Assembly (NCBI RefSeq): GCF_014651375.1
Contig: NZ_BMWT01000003.1
Coordinates: 558,001 to 622,000, forward strand
Length of the DNA: 64,000 nucleotides
Source of the DNA: Tateyamaria omphalii
GTDB taxonomy: Bacteria; Pseudomonadota; Alphaproteobacteria; Rhodobacterales; Rhodobacteraceae
Direction of reading: 5' to 3'
This document shows positions 1 through 9,076 of this stretch, piece after piece (within the stretch, counting starts at the first letter, position 1; the number at the start of each line of letters is the position of its first letter). The notes under the pieces were generated by a model, which saw only the letters and a list, made by a program, of their open reading frames with translations, made no database searches and was not told where the DNA came from. The translations under genes were made by a program, and so were the position numbers.

Positions 1-1
1 T

Positions 2-664
2 TCCATGATGAAAGCTGTGACGGGCCACAAGGGCGGGCAGGGGTTTGACACGCATGTGATTGGCTTCGAAGTGCATTCCTCCCTTCTGCCCCAAGGGGTG
101 AGCGCGATCCTTGAAGGGGCAAAGATCATCGACTTTGCCAATCATCGGAACGCGGAGAATATGGTGGCTGAACCCTCAACGCTGGCCGCCATGTTCGATC
201 CGCCATTTACAACCTGGCATGTCGGGCAGGTGAGCGGCGGAACAGCGCACAACATCACCGCCAAGGACTGCTTTTTCGCCATGGATTTTCGTGCAGTGCC
301 CGGTGACGATGTCGTTGCTTTGAAAGAGGCGTATCTGGCCCATGTTGCCGAGGTCGAAAAGGGGATGAAGGCCATACATCCCGAGACGCGCGTCGATATC
401 GAGACACGCTTTGACGTGCCACCGCTCACACCCGAGGAAGACGGGGCTGCCGAAGGCCTAGTGCGGGCCATCACGGGCGACAATGGGACCCATGTGGTGA
501 GCTATGGGACCGAGGCCGGGCAGTTTCAGGCCGCCGGTTATTCCGCAGTGGTCTGTGGACCCGGCGATATTGCGCAAGCGCATCAACCCAACGAGTTCAT
601 CACGGTCGCCCAGTTCGAGGCGGGACACGCATTCATGCGTGATCTTGTGGCCCGCCTTGCTTAA
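2..664 (+). CDS. Acetylornithine deacetylase-like M20 peptidase, C-terminal part (cut by window edge)
   Basis: The reading frame is open to the left edge, so only the last ~220 residues are present. The visible start SMMKAVTGHKG matches the stretch just after the GEPT motif of ArgE/DapE-type M20 metallohydrolases, so the fragment holds the dimerisation (lid) domain followed by the C-terminal catalytic half. Near the end the motif AHQPNEF carries the conserved metal-ligand histidine. Known members remove the acyl group from N-acetylornithine or related N-acylated amino acids using two zinc or cobalt ions in the cytoplasm. The next gene on the same strand is a flavin oxidase and then come two more M20 hydrolases, so a catabolic role is as likely as arginine synthesis. 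Family call is secure; the exact substrate is not. Confidence 0.85.
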   Translation, partial: SMMKAVTGHKGGQGFDTHVIGFEVHSSLLPQGVSAILEGAKIIDFANHRNAENMVAEPSTLAAMFDPPFTTWHVGQVSGGTAHNITAKDCFFAMDFRAVPGDDVVALKEAYLAHVAEVEKGMKAIHPETRVDIETRFDVPPLTPEEDGAAEGLVRAITGDNGTHVVSYGTEAGQFQAAGYSAVVCGPGDIAQAHQPNEFITVAQFEAGHAFMRDLVARLA

Positions 665-754
665 GGCGCCGGGGCACGCGGTCAAAAGTGGGCCGACGCC
701 AGTGCGGGGGCGCCTTTTGCACACGAAGTCCGCGGTAACTCCGATTGGCATGAT

Positions 755-2101
755 GTGACCGGTTTTCCGTTCCATGATGCAACGCCGGTGACTTGGTCCG
801 GCCCGCCGCCGGAACAGGCAGATGTGGTTGTGATTGGCGGCGGTGTGATTGGTGTCTGCACTGCCCTCTATTTGGCTGAGGGTGGGCAGCGCGTTGTTCT
901 ATTGGAAAAGGGACGCATTGCCGGGGAACAGTCCAGCCGCAACTGGGGATGGATTCGTCAACAGGGGCGGGACCCAGACGAATTACCCATCATGGTCGAG
1001 GCCAACCGTTTGTGGCGCGATCTGGCGCAACGCACAAACGTTGATATTGGCCTGACGCAGGGCGGCGTGACCTATCTGGCAAAAACGGATGCCGAAATGG
1101 CGCGCTATGCCGATTGGCTACCGCATGCTGCGGCCAATGATGTTGATAGTCGTCTGCTGAGTGCCGGCGAAGTTGCTGACCTGATCCCGGGGATGTCGCG
1201 GAGCTATGCCGGTGCGCTTCATACCGCATCCGACATGCGGGCCGAGCCGTGGGTGGCCGTGCCAGCGCTGGCGGGCGTTGCGGTGCGTGCAGGTGCGACC
1301 ATTGTTGAGAACTGCGCGGTTCGGGCACTCGATGTGCAGGCGGGTCGCGTCGCGGGGGTTGTCACGGAACAGGGCCGGATCGCTGCGCCTGAGGTTGTTC
1401 TTGCGGGGGGCGCGTGGTCTTCGTTGCTGCTGCGCCGACATGGTATTTCGTTACCGCAATTGTCGGTGCGTGCGACGGTTGCCGCAACCGAGCCGTTGCC
1501 GATGGTGTTTCCCGGCGGTGCTGCCGATGATGAGGTCGCGTTTCGACCGCGTCAGGATGGGGGCTATTCACTTGCTGCCGGAGGGTTCCACGAACTGTTC
1601 ATTGGCCCGGATGCGTTCCGGGCGCTGCCGAAATACCTGCCGCAACTGCGCGCTGATCCTTTTGGAACGCGTTTCCTTCCGGCCGAACCGCGGGGTTATC
1701 CCGATGCGTGGTCAACGCCGCGCCGTTGGGATGCCGATGGGCCAAGCCCGTTCGAAGAGATGCGCATTCTCAATCCCGCTCCCAATCGCCGCAAGGTGGC
1801 GCAATTGACCAGCAGATTTCAGGCGTTGTTCCCGCATATTGGCCCTGTGCGGATCAAGACCGCATGGGCGGGTATGATTGACACCATGCCCGATGTGGTT
1901 CCGGTGGTGGATCGCGTGGAAGCATTGCCCGGACTGACCATCGGCACAGGAATGAGCGGTCACGGGTTTGGCATTGGTCCGGGCATGGGAAAGGTGCTGG
2001 CGGCTCTGGTCATGGGCGACGATCCGGGCCATGATCTGACACGGTTCCGCCTGAGCCGTTTTTCCGATGGCAGCAAGATGCGCCTCGGCCCATCTGTCTG
2101 A
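755..2101 (+). CDS. FAD-dependent amino-acid-type oxidoreductase (DAO family)
   Basis: 448 residues, starting at GTG. The N-terminus holds a Rossmann FAD site (VVVIGGGVIGV at about residues 25-35) and an acidic end of the second strand (LLEKG). The C-terminus carries the second FAD contact typical of the family (GTGMSGHGFGIGPGMG). This is the fold of D-amino acid dehydrogenases, glycine/sarcosine oxidases and opine oxidase subunits, which oxidise a C-N bond to an imine with electron transfer to O2 or quinones. Position 13 bases before an M20 amidohydrolase and 90 bases after another suggests one transcription unit that oxidises and hydrolyses modified amino acids. The substrate cannot be read from sequence. 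Confidence 0.85.
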   Translation: MTGFPFHDATPVTWSGPPPEQADVVVIGGGVIGVCTALYLAEGGQRVVLLEKGRIAGEQSSRNWGWIRQQGRDPDELPIMVEANRLWRDLAQRTNVDIGLTQGGVTYLAKTDAEMARYADWLPHAAANDVDSRLLSAGEVADLIPGMSRSYAGALHTASDMRAEPWVAVPALAGVAVRAGATIVENCAVRALDVQAGRVAGVVTEQGRIAAPEVVLAGGAWSSLLLRRHGISLPQLSVRATVAATEPLPMVFPGGAADDEVAFRPRQDGGYSLAAGGFHELFIGPDAFRALPKYLPQLRADPFGTRFLPAEPRGYPDAWSTPRRWDADGPSPFEEMRILNPAPNRRKVAQLTSRFQALFPHIGPVRIKTAWAGMIDTMPDVVPVVDRVEALPGLTIGTGMSGHGFGIGPGMGKVLAALVMGDDPGHDLTRFRLSRFSDGSKMRLGPSV

Positions 2102-2113
2102 CAGGATCACACT

Positions 2114-3280
2114 ATGCCCATCAAGAATCGCCTTGCCGAGACCCACGCCGAGATCACGGGCTGGCGCCGCCACCTGCATGCGCATCCGGAATTGGATTTC
2201 GACGTGCATGAAACGGCGGCCTTTGTTGTGGAACGGCTGCGGGATTTCGGTGCTGACGATATCGCAACAGGTATTGGCAAGACCGGCGTCGTTGCCGTCA
2301 TCAAAGGCCGTACGGACACGAAGGGTCGCGTAGTGGGGTTGCGTGCCGATATGGATGCACTTCCGATCGAAGAGGCGACCGGGCTCGACTATGCGTCAAA
2401 GCACCCGGGCAAGATGCATGCCTGTGGCCATGACGGGCACACGTCGATCCTGCTGGGCGCAGCGCAATATCTGGCCGAAACGCGGAACTTTGACGGCACG
2501 GTGGTGCTGGCCTTCCAACCTGCCGAGGAAGGCGGAGGCGGGGGCCGTGAGATGGTCAATGACGGGTTGATTGATCGGTGGGGCATTCAGGAGATCTATG
2601 GCCTGCACAACATGCCGGGTCTGCCCACCGGCGCCTTTGCCATTCGTCCGGGCGCATTGCTGGCCTCGGCAGATGAATTCGAGGTGACGGTGACGGGCAA
2701 GGGGGGGCATGCGGCAGCTCCGCACCAGTCCATTGATCCCAATGTGGCGGCGGCGCATATCATTCTGGGCCTGCAAAGCATTGCGAGCCGCAACGTGGAT
2801 CCGTTGGCGTCGGCCGTTGTGTCAGTGTGCGCGCTGCATTCAGACATCGACACCCACAACATCATCCCGCAAGTGACACGCATGACTGGTACAGTTCGTG
2901 CATTGGATCCAGAGGTGCGGGATTTTGTTGAGGCGCGTGTGACCGAGATCGCGACCGCCACGGCACAAGCCTACCAATGCGAGGCCAAGGTGGACTACAC
3001 CGTCGGGTATCCGGTCACAATCAACCATGGTGAACACACAGAGTATGCAGCGGCGGCCGCGCGTGCCGTCGCCGGGGACGTGATCACCGATTATCCTCCC
3101 ATCATGGCAGCAGAAGATTTCTCGTTTATGTTGAATGCCTGTCCCGGTGCCTACATCATGCTCGGGAACGGGGACGGGCCGATGGTTCACCACCCCGAGT
3201 ATCAATTCGATGACGAAGCTATTCCCGCTGGCGCCAGCTGGTTCGTGGAACTGGTCGAACAACGCATGCCTGCGCAGTAA
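2114..3280 (+). CDS. M20 family metal-dependent amidohydrolase (hippurate hydrolase/aminoacylase type), copy 1
   Basis: 388 residues. The metal centre of the M20D/AmhX-HipO group is complete by eye: MHACGHDGHT at residues 101-110 gives Cys104 and His106, QPAEEGGGGG gives Glu138/139, and His165 lies in YGLHNMPG; a late His is in MVHHPEYQFDD. These enzymes hydrolyse N-acyl amino acids (hippurate, N-acetyl-amino acids) or indole-acetic-acid conjugates to free amino acid plus acid, in the cytoplasm. The next gene is a close paralogue, so the pair arose by tandem duplication. Twelve bases separate it from the flavoprotein gene, which implies co-transcription. Family is certain; substrate is open. 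Confidence 0.9.
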   Translation: MPIKNRLAETHAEITGWRRHLHAHPELDFDVHETAAFVVERLRDFGADDIATGIGKTGVVAVIKGRTDTKGRVVGLRADMDALPIEEATGLDYASKHPGKMHACGHDGHTSILLGAAQYLAETRNFDGTVVLAFQPAEEGGGGGREMVNDGLIDRWGIQEIYGLHNMPGLPTGAFAIRPGALLASADEFEVTVTGKGGHAAAPHQSIDPNVAAAHIILGLQSIASRNVDPLASAVVSVCALHSDIDTHNIIPQVTRMTGTVRALDPEVRDFVEARVTEIATATAQAYQCEAKVDYTVGYPVTINHGEHTEYAAAAARAVAGDVITDYPPIMAAEDFSFMLNACPGAYIMLGNGDGPMVHHPEYQFDDEAIPAGASWFVELVEQRMPAQ

Positions 3281-3295
3281 CCAAAGGACGCATTA

Positions 3296-4462
3296 ATGCC
3301 CATCAAGAACCGTTTTGCCGAAATGCACGCTGACATCACCGCGTGGCGACGTGACATTCATCAGCATCCTGAAATTCTGTTCGAGACGCACCGCACAAGC
3401 GCACTGGTTGCCGAAAAGCTGCGGGCCTTTGGCTGCGATGAAGTTGTTGAGGGCATCGGCCGCACGGGCGTCGTGGGTGTGATCAAGGGAAAGGCCGACG
3501 GGTCAGGCAAGGTCATTGGCCTGCGCGCTGATATGGATGCGCTGCCGATCCATGAGGCGACAGGCGTTGAATATGCGTCGAAAACCGATGGAGCCATGCA
3601 CGCCTGCGGCCATGACGGTCACACGGCGATGCTGTTGGGGGCTGCGCAGTATCTTTCTGAGACGCGGAATTTCGATGGCACGGTTGTGGTCATCTTCCAA
3701 CCTGCGGAAGAGGGCGGCGGCGGCGGTCGCGAGATGTGTAACGATGGCATGATGGACCGTTGGGGAATTCAGGAAGTCTATGGTATGCACAACTGGCCAG
3801 GCATGCCCGCAGGCGAGTTTTCCATCCGCCCGGGGCCTTTTTTCGCGGCAACCGATCTGTTGGAGATAGAGTTCGAGGGGCTTGGGGGACACGCCGCCAA
3901 ACCGCACGAGACAATCGATACGACCCTGATGGCGTCGCATGCGGTGACGATGTTGCAATCCATTGCCAGCCGCAATGTAGACCCAATCGACCGGATGGTT
4001 GTGTCCGTTACATCTTTCGAGACGTCTTCCAAAGCCTTCAACGTGATCCCGCAGAAGGTACAGATCATGGGTACCGTGCGCACCATGAGTCCCGAGGCGC
4101 GTGATCTGGCCGAAAAGCGGGTGGTGGAAATCTGCGAGGGCGTTGCCAGCACTTTTGGCGGTGTGGCGCGGGTGAATTATAACCGGAACTACCCGGTGAT
4201 GGTGAACCATGACGAGCAGACGGAGTTTGCGGCCGATGTGGCGCGGTCGGTGTCAGGCCAGTGCGAAGAAGCGCCGTTGGTCATGGGCGGTGAGGATTTC
4301 GCCTTTATGTTGGAAGAGCGGCCCGGGGCTTACATCCTTGTGGGCAATGGTGACACGGCGATGGTTCACCACCCGGAGTACAACTTCAATGACGAGGCCA
4401 TTCCTGCCGGCTGTTCCTGGTGGGCCGGGATTGTCGAGCAACGGCTGCCGCTGGCGTCGTAA
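3296..4462 (+). CDS. M20 family metal-dependent amidohydrolase, copy 2 (tandem paralogue)
   Basis: 388 residues, the same length as its neighbour, and 37 of the first 60 residues are identical by my count. The same metal motifs are kept (MHACGHDGHT, QPAEEGGGGGRE, GMHNWPG, MVHHPEYNFND), so both copies should be active. Differences cluster in the lid domain (for example FFAATDLLEIEFEGLGG against LLASADEFEVTVTGKGG), which lines the substrate pocket in this family, so the copies probably differ in substrate preference. The gap to copy 1 is only 15 bases. It is the last gene of the cluster and runs into a convergent glycosyltransferase gene. Confidence 0.9.
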   Translation: MPIKNRFAEMHADITAWRRDIHQHPEILFETHRTSALVAEKLRAFGCDEVVEGIGRTGVVGVIKGKADGSGKVIGLRADMDALPIHEATGVEYASKTDGAMHACGHDGHTAMLLGAAQYLSETRNFDGTVVVIFQPAEEGGGGGREMCNDGMMDRWGIQEVYGMHNWPGMPAGEFSIRPGPFFAATDLLEIEFEGLGGHAAKPHETIDTTLMASHAVTMLQSIASRNVDPIDRMVVSVTSFETSSKAFNVIPQKVQIMGTVRTMSPEARDLAEKRVVEICEGVASTFGGVARVNYNRNYPVMVNHDEQTEFAADVARSVSGQCEEAPLVMGGEDFAFMLEERPGAYILVGNGDTAMVHHPEYNFNDEAIPAGCSWWAGIVEQRLPLAS

Positions 4463-4507
4463 CGGCGGGTGACGCTCCTGCCTCTGGCAGATCGCCCCAC
4501 CCGCCGT
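4462..4507. terminator. Nested inverted repeat between convergent genes (likely bidirectional terminator)
   Basis: A perfect 10-bp inverted repeat (ACGGCGGGTG at 4462-4471, CACCCGCCGT at 4498-4507) encloses a second hairpin with 5-bp arms CTGCC/GGCAG around TCT (4478-4490). It lies exactly between the 3' ends of the second amidohydrolase and the glycosyltransferase. There is no long T-run on either side, so efficient intrinsic termination is inference from position and symmetry. Confidence 0.45.
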
Positions 4508-4511
4508 CCCT

Positions 4512-5561
4512 TCAAGCGCTTAGAAGATCTTTGTAGATCGCAATGATGGCGTCCGCTTCCTGCTGAATCTGGAAGTGGTCGACCATGTGCTGGCGAGCGT
4601 TGTTGGACCATTCCTCTAACGTGTCCGCATTGGTCACTAGTGAACTGGTCGCGCTTGCCATTTGATCGACATCGCCTGCATCGATCAGTGTTCCGGTGCG
4701 TCCATCGACGATCAACTCTTCGAACGCGCCGACGCGGGTTGCGATGGTGGGAGCACCGCACGCCATGGCCTCAAGTGGTGTAAGGCCAAACCCTTCCCAA
4801 CGCTGCGGGGCAATGTAGATGTCCAGAGCCTGATAGAAACGAGGAGTTTCCCAGACCGGAACCTCGGGCAGGAACAGTAGTCGATCAGCCAGATTGGCAG
4901 CCTGCACACGCGCTTTGAGGTCATCGAGAAACCCCTGATCCTTGTCGACTGTTCGACCCATGACAATCGCAACGGCGTCGGGCTGTTCGTTCAAGACGCG
5001 GATCATCGCATCCACAAACACATCGGTTCCCTTTTGTGCACGAATACGTCCGAAACAGCCTATCAGTGGTCCGCTGGGCAGTCCGAGCTCAGTCCGCAAC
5101 GCAGCCTTGTCTGGATTCGGCACAAAGGTATCCGTATCAATGCCATGGTGGATCACCGTTGCCTCGCGTTCGAGGTAGCCGGCTGTTTTGGCCGAGGTGG
5201 CGATGACCCGGTCCATGCGCGCAATAAGCGCCTTGGTCAGACGGGTGTGGTGGCGTTGGCTGGCTGAGGTGAAAAGCAGTTTGAGCCGCTTGCCCAGCAC
5301 TCCACGCAGTGTGAGACCCGCAATCATCTCGACATTGCGCCGTGCGTGCCAGACCCGTGCCCCAGACGGGCCGCTGCGGGGCATCGTCAGAAGGCGGGTC
5401 CACGACACGTTTGGAACATCGTCGGGCATCTCCGGTGCACAGGCACTGATGGCGATGGACTGCGCTTGCAGCGGTACCAGTCGGGCCACGGTGGCTGTCA
5501 CGCCTGAAAGCCGTCTTTTAAAATTTGGCGCAATAACGTCGATATCAGCAAGATCAGGCAT
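4512..5561 (-). CDS. GT4-type glycosyltransferase, probably LPS core
   Basis: 349 residues from the ATG at 5561, which overlaps the kdtA stop by 8 bases (ATGCCTGA); an open frame continues upstream but lies inside kdtA. The C-terminal half has the GT-B/GT4 signature: GCFGRIRAQKG for the phosphate region and RWEGFGLTPLEAMACGAP with the paired glutamates of the EX7E nucleotide-sugar site. It should transfer a sugar from a nucleotide donor at the inner face of the membrane. Translational coupling to kdtA, the Kdo transferase, points to lipopolysaccharide core assembly as the process. No signal peptide or transmembrane segment is evident. Sugar and acceptor are unknown. Confidence 0.82.
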   Translation of the reverse strand: MPDLADIDVIAPNFKRRLSGVTATVARLVPLQAQSIAISACAPEMPDDVPNVSWTRLLTMPRSGPSGARVWHARRNVEMIAGLTLRGVLGKRLKLLFTSASQRHHTRLTKALIARMDRVIATSAKTAGYLEREATVIHHGIDTDTFVPNPDKAALRTELGLPSGPLIGCFGRIRAQKGTDVFVDAMIRVLNEQPDAVAIVMGRTVDKDQGFLDDLKARVQAANLADRLLFLPEVPVWETPRFYQALDIYIAPQRWEGFGLTPLEAMACGAPTIATRVGAFEELIVDGRTGTLIDAGDVDQMASATSSLVTNADTLEEWSNNARQHMVDHFQIQQEADAIIAIYKDLLSA

Positions 5562-6849
5562 GCGCGCCCACAGCCTGACCATCCGCCAGAGAGAAGAGGC
5601 GGTGCGCAATCGCGTCCAGCGCTTCTGTGCCAGTGGGGGCAAGAGGGCGAGCGTTGGCGGCGAGTTGCGCGGCGCGGCTTGGGTGGGTGAGGAGCGTGTC
5701 GATCTCTGCCGCGAGCATGGTGCCATCTGTGATTTGTACGCTCGCGTCCTTCATCTGGAACGCGGCATAGGCCTCTGCGAAATTCGCATAGTTCGGTCCG
5801 TGCAAGATCGCCGTATGCGCAGCAGCCGGCTCGAATGGCGTATGGCCTCCGACATCCGAGAAAGAGCCGCCAAGGAACACGATAGGGCTAAGCGCATACC
5901 ACAGGTCTGTCTCGCCCATTGTGTCGGCAAGGTAGACTTGCACGGGGGCATCCAGAGTCTGCCCCGTACTGCGCTGCGCAACGCTCAGGTTCGCATCATG
6001 TATTATGGGCAGGATATCATTGGCCCGTTCCGGGTGGCGGGGAACGAGGATCAGGCAGAGGTTCGGGTGCGACTTCAACAGTATGTTGTGCGCGGCCAGC
6101 ACTTGCTCTTCTTCTCCGGGATGGGTCGAAGCAGCGACCCAGACGGGCCGTCCTCCAAGCGTGCTGTGCGCTGCGTCCAACTCTTCCGGTTTGACGCGTG
6201 GTGCGCCGAGGATGGATTTGAGGTTGGTGCCCTTTTCAGCCTCGGTCAAACCCAGTTCCCTCAGGTGGTCACGGCTGCGCTTGTCCTGACAATGGGCCCA
6301 GGTTATCCCGCGCAGAAGATAGGACGCGGTTGTTGGAAACTTCTTCCAACCGTCTGCGCTGCGATCTGATAGGCGGGCATTGAGTAGGGCAACGGACAAA
6401 TCCCATTGCGCACAGATGTCCAGCAAGTTGGGCCACAATTCGGACTCGACCAGCACGCATAGGTCGGGCCGCCAGTGGTTCAGAAAGCGGGTGAGGGGAC
6501 CAATCCCATCCAGTGGGCTGAATTGGTGCAGGACGCCCGGCGGTAGTTGGGGCCCAACAGCCTCAGCCGATGTGGCGGTGCTAGACGTCAGCAGCACCTG
6601 CATATCCGGAGCCACGTCGCGGATGCGCTTGATCAGCGGCAGGACCGACTTGGCTTCACCTACCGACGCGCCGTGTATCCAGATCAGTGTTCCCAGAGGG
6701 CGCTCAGCGCTGGCATGGCCCAGTCTTTCATGGGCCCGATCTACCGTAACACCACCTTTGCGTAAACCGTTCACGGCAGTGCGTGCGACAAAAGGCAAAG
6801 CCACCGTGCTGAGGGCGCGGTAAAGCAGGAACAGGGCGGTGGGCCGCAT
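5554..6849 (-). CDS. waaA: 3-deoxy-D-manno-octulosonic acid (Kdo) transferase
   Basis: 431 residues (also named kdtA). It attaches Kdo from CMP-Kdo to lipid A precursor at the cytoplasmic face of the inner membrane. A hydrophobic N-terminal anchor (about residues 5-25) is followed by WIHGASVGEAKSVLPL, where Glu65 matches the catalytic glutamate of the family. The C-terminal GT-B half shows VWVAASTHPGEEE, LVPRHPERA and FLGGSFSDVGGHTPFEPAA, all standard for WaaA. Length is normal. The gene follows moaA by 7 bases and overlaps the next glycosyltransferase by 8 bases, so all three probably share a transcript. moaA as first gene of an LPS unit is unexpected but the spacing is tight. Confidence 0.93.
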   Translation of the reverse strand: MRPTALFLLYRALSTVALPFVARTAVNGLRKGGVTVDRAHERLGHASAERPLGTLIWIHGASVGEAKSVLPLIKRIRDVAPDMQVLLTSSTATSAEAVGPQLPPGVLHQFSPLDGIGPLTRFLNHWRPDLCVLVESELWPNLLDICAQWDLSVALLNARLSDRSADGWKKFPTTASYLLRGITWAHCQDKRSRDHLRELGLTEAEKGTNLKSILGAPRVKPEELDAAHSTLGGRPVWVAASTHPGEEEQVLAAHNILLKSHPNLCLILVPRHPERANDILPIIHDANLSVAQRSTGQTLDAPVQVYLADTMGETDLWYALSPIVFLGGSFSDVGGHTPFEPAAAHTAILHGPNYANFAEAYAAFQMKDASVQITDGTMLAAEIDTLLTHPSRAAQLAANARPLAPTGTEALDAIAHRLFSLADGQAVGAHA

Positions 6850-6856
6850 GGGGTGC

Positions 6857-7864
6857 CTAGCCGCCCGTATGGCTCATGTGCCGGGGCATCTGCCCATCCA
6901 ACCGTTGCCGGGAATAGTCGAAATCATGCCCCTTGGGCTTGAGTGCGATGGCCGCGCGAATGGCTTCCTTGAGCGGGCCGTTGTCCTCGGGAAAATCACG
7001 CAGCGGCGGGCGCAGGTCCGCCATATCTTCCTGGCCAAGACACATATAGATTTCGCCCGTGCAGGTGATCCGCACGCGGTTGCAACTTTCGCAGAAATTG
7101 TGGCTAAGCGGGGTAATGAAGCCGATCTTCTGGCCTGTTTCTTCCAGTCTGACATAGCGCGCCGGGCCGCCTGTGCGTTCTGCTAGATCGGTGACGGTGT
7201 AGTGCTCGGCATAGCGCGCGCGGACATCCTTCAATGACCAGTATTGGCCCAAACGGTCCTCGTTGCCGATGTCACCCATGGGCATGACCTCGATCCAGGT
7301 CAGGTCCATGTCGCGGTCGGCGCACCATTGGGTGATGGTTGGGAGTTCTGCTTCGTTGAAACCTTTGAGAGCGACGGCGTTGATTTTGATGCGCAGACCG
7401 GCGGCCTGTGCTGCATCAATGCCGCGCAGTACTTGCGGCAGGCGGCCCCAGCGTGTGATGTCTGCGAATTTACCTTCGTCCAGAGTATCCAGCGATACGT
7501 TTACACGACGCACGCCAGCGGCATAGAGGTCCTTGGCAAACCGTTCCAGCTGACTGCCATTTGTCGTCAGCGTCAGTTCCTTGAGCGATCCAGCTTCAAG
7601 ATGCCGACCCATGCTGTTGAAGAACGTCATGATGTCCCGTCGCACCAGCGGTTCACCGCCGGTAATGCGCAGCTTTTGCACACCGAGGTCGACAAAGGTC
7701 GAACACATGCGGTCGAGTTCTTCCAGCGTCAGCAATTCTTTCTTGGGCAGAAAGGTCATGTTTTCCGACATGCAATACACGCAGCGAAAATCGCACCGGT
7801 CGGTGACGGAGACGCGCAGATAGGTGATTGCGCGCTGGAAGGGGTCGATCAAAGGGGCTGTCAT
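6857..7864 (-). CDS. moaA: GTP 3',8-cyclase (molybdenum cofactor synthesis)
   Basis: 335 residues, standard length. A radical-SAM enzyme that converts GTP to 3',8-cyclo-7,8-dihydro-GTP, the first step to molybdopterin. The SAM cluster motif CDFRCVYC supplies Cys24, Cys28 and Cys31; the second 4Fe-4S cluster that holds GTP is seen as [15 protein letters not shown] in the C-terminal third. The protein ends in Gly-Gly, which is required in MoaA for the C-terminal tail to enter the active site. The start ATG is 76 bases from the divergent lipoprotein gene, leaving room for a promoter. Downstream genes are for LPS rather than cofactor synthesis. Confidence 0.95.
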   Translation of the reverse strand: MTAPLIDPFQRAITYLRVSVTDRCDFRCVYCMSENMTFLPKKELLTLEELDRMCSTFVDLGVQKLRITGGEPLVRRDIMTFFNSMGRHLEAGSLKELTLTTNGSQLERFAKDLYAAGVRRVNVSLDTLDEGKFADITRWGRLPQVLRGIDAAQAAGLRIKINAVALKGFNEAELPTITQWCADRDMDLTWIEVMPMGDIGNEDRLGQYWSLKDVRARYAEHYTVTDLAERTGGPARYVRLEETGQKIGFITPLSHNFCESCNRVRITCTGEIYMCLGQEDMADLRPPLRDFPEDNGPLKEAIRAAIALKPKGHDFDYSRQRLDGQMPRHMSHTGG

Positions 7865-7940
7865 AGGTTAATTGGTATGCATCGCGCGGCCCACCTGCAA
7901 GGGGCATTGCGCGACAATGGACCAAAGTCGAGGTGTGGGA

Positions 7941-8390
7941 ATGCGCTGGTTAATATTGAGTGTCTGCGTTCTGAGTGTGGCGGGATGCGATGCGCTGCCC
8001 AGATGGGCGGGCGGGGCACAGCCTGCGCCCGTCGTTGAACAGCCGGCGGAAGATCAGGCTGGCGAGTTGGAAACAGGTTTGGATGATGTGGTTGAGGATC
8101 AACCCCTGCCAGACCCCGATGATGCGCAAGAAGTTTCGATTGGCACACTTGGGCGCACCGTTGCATCCCTTGGGAATGCTGCGGAACCGGGACTGTGGTT
8201 GAAGACGCCTTTGGTGTCCGTCGAACAGTCCGGGCGCGTGTACTATGCAGAAACCAACACGACCGTGGACGTCACATTGATCCCTATTGATGGCCCCCGC
8301 ACAGCCGGAAGTCGCTTGTCCCTTCAAGCGATGCAAGCGCTGGGTGCGCCGTTGACCGGACTGCCGGAAGTGGATGTCTTCGGCGCGTAG
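7941..8390 (+). CDS. Small predicted lipoprotein of unknown function
   Basis: 149 residues from the ATG at 7941; a longer frame starts upstream but only this start yields a clean lipoprotein signal peptide (MRWLILSVCVLSVAGC, lipobox VAGC with Cys16). After the signal the chain is acidic and proline rich for about 45 residues, then a compact domain follows (SIGTLGRTVASLGN to the end), consistent with a linker that lets the domain stand off the membrane. I know similar short proteins in roseobacters but no function. Divergent from moaA and convergent with alkD (11 bases apart), so it is probably transcribed alone. Confidence 0.75.
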   Translation: MRWLILSVCVLSVAGCDALPRWAGGAQPAPVVEQPAEDQAGELETGLDDVVEDQPLPDPDDAQEVSIGTLGRTVASLGNAAEPGLWLKTPLVSVEQSGRVYYAETNTTVDVTLIPIDGPRTAGSRLSLQAMQALGAPLTGLPEVDVFGA

Positions 8391-8401
8391 CGCTTGGGCC
8401 G

Positions 8402-9076
8402 TCAGAGGTACTTTCCCGCCTCACGCCGTGCAAAGGGCTTCATCGCATCACCGTGCGTTGCCAGGAACTTCGTGGCGCGCGGGATGTCGTGTTTTGAAAG
8501 CTCGCGGACCCACCAAGCAATCGCTTTCTGGATGAACCATGTCTGATCCGGCACATAGGCCGCGGCCCAGCCTAGCACACGGTCACGTATTTCGATGTCC
8601 TGAGGCTTGGGGTTGTTCTGCTTGGTCCATGGGAGGGTGATGACGAGAGCGGCCCGACGCGTCCACATGTGATCCGAGACTGTCCAGGCTTCGACTTGGT
8701 CGATCCGCGTTGGATCGGCGACCAGCCGTTTTTGACCCGCCATGCAGGCGTGATCAGCGATGGCCCAGCTGTCGAAGTCGGGCACCCAGGATGCGATCAG
8801 GGCCCAAGCAGCTTCGTCGGGGCGGATCCGAGCTTGTGTCAGCAGCTTGGCGGCTGCCACACGCGCCTCGTAAATGTCTGTCTGCCAAAGCCCATCTGCC
8901 AAGGCGACACGCGTTGGCACGTCCAATGCCTGCCGCCACTGCTTGGACAGATCGTTCAATACCGGATTTGGCACGCCCAAATGCAATCGATCGGACTTGT
9001 GGTAGGCTTTTGCGCCCGCTGCGCGTTCGACATCGGCATGTGCCTTGATCTGGTCGAGGGCTTGTTCGGGGGTCAT
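8402..9076 (-). CDS. AlkD-like DNA alkylation repair protein (HEAT-repeat)
   Basis: 224 residues. The chain is a run of amphipathic helices with the family landmarks LGVPNPVLNDLSKQW, ADGLWQTDIYEARVAAAKLL, WVPDFDSWAIADHAC and SDHMWTRRAALV, as in the AlkD branch of the DNA_alkylation superfamily. AlkD glycosylases remove bulky or cationic alkylated purines without base flipping, using Trp and Asp side chains; the WVPDFDSWAIADH segment carries candidate residues. The start overlaps the glmS stop by four bases (ATGA), so it is the third gene of glmU-glmS-alkD. A second, different repair protein of the AlkC type is encoded at 62.7 kb. Confidence 0.85.
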   Translation of the reverse strand: MTPEQALDQIKAHADVERAAGAKAYHKSDRLHLGVPNPVLNDLSKQWRQALDVPTRVALADGLWQTDIYEARVAAAKLLTQARIRPDEAAWALIASWVPDFDSWAIADHACMAGQKRLVADPTRIDQVEAWTVSDHMWTRRAALVITLPWTKQNNPKPQDIEIRDRVLGWAAAYVPDQTWFIQKAIAWWVRELSKHDIPRATKFLATHGDAMKPFARREAGKYL

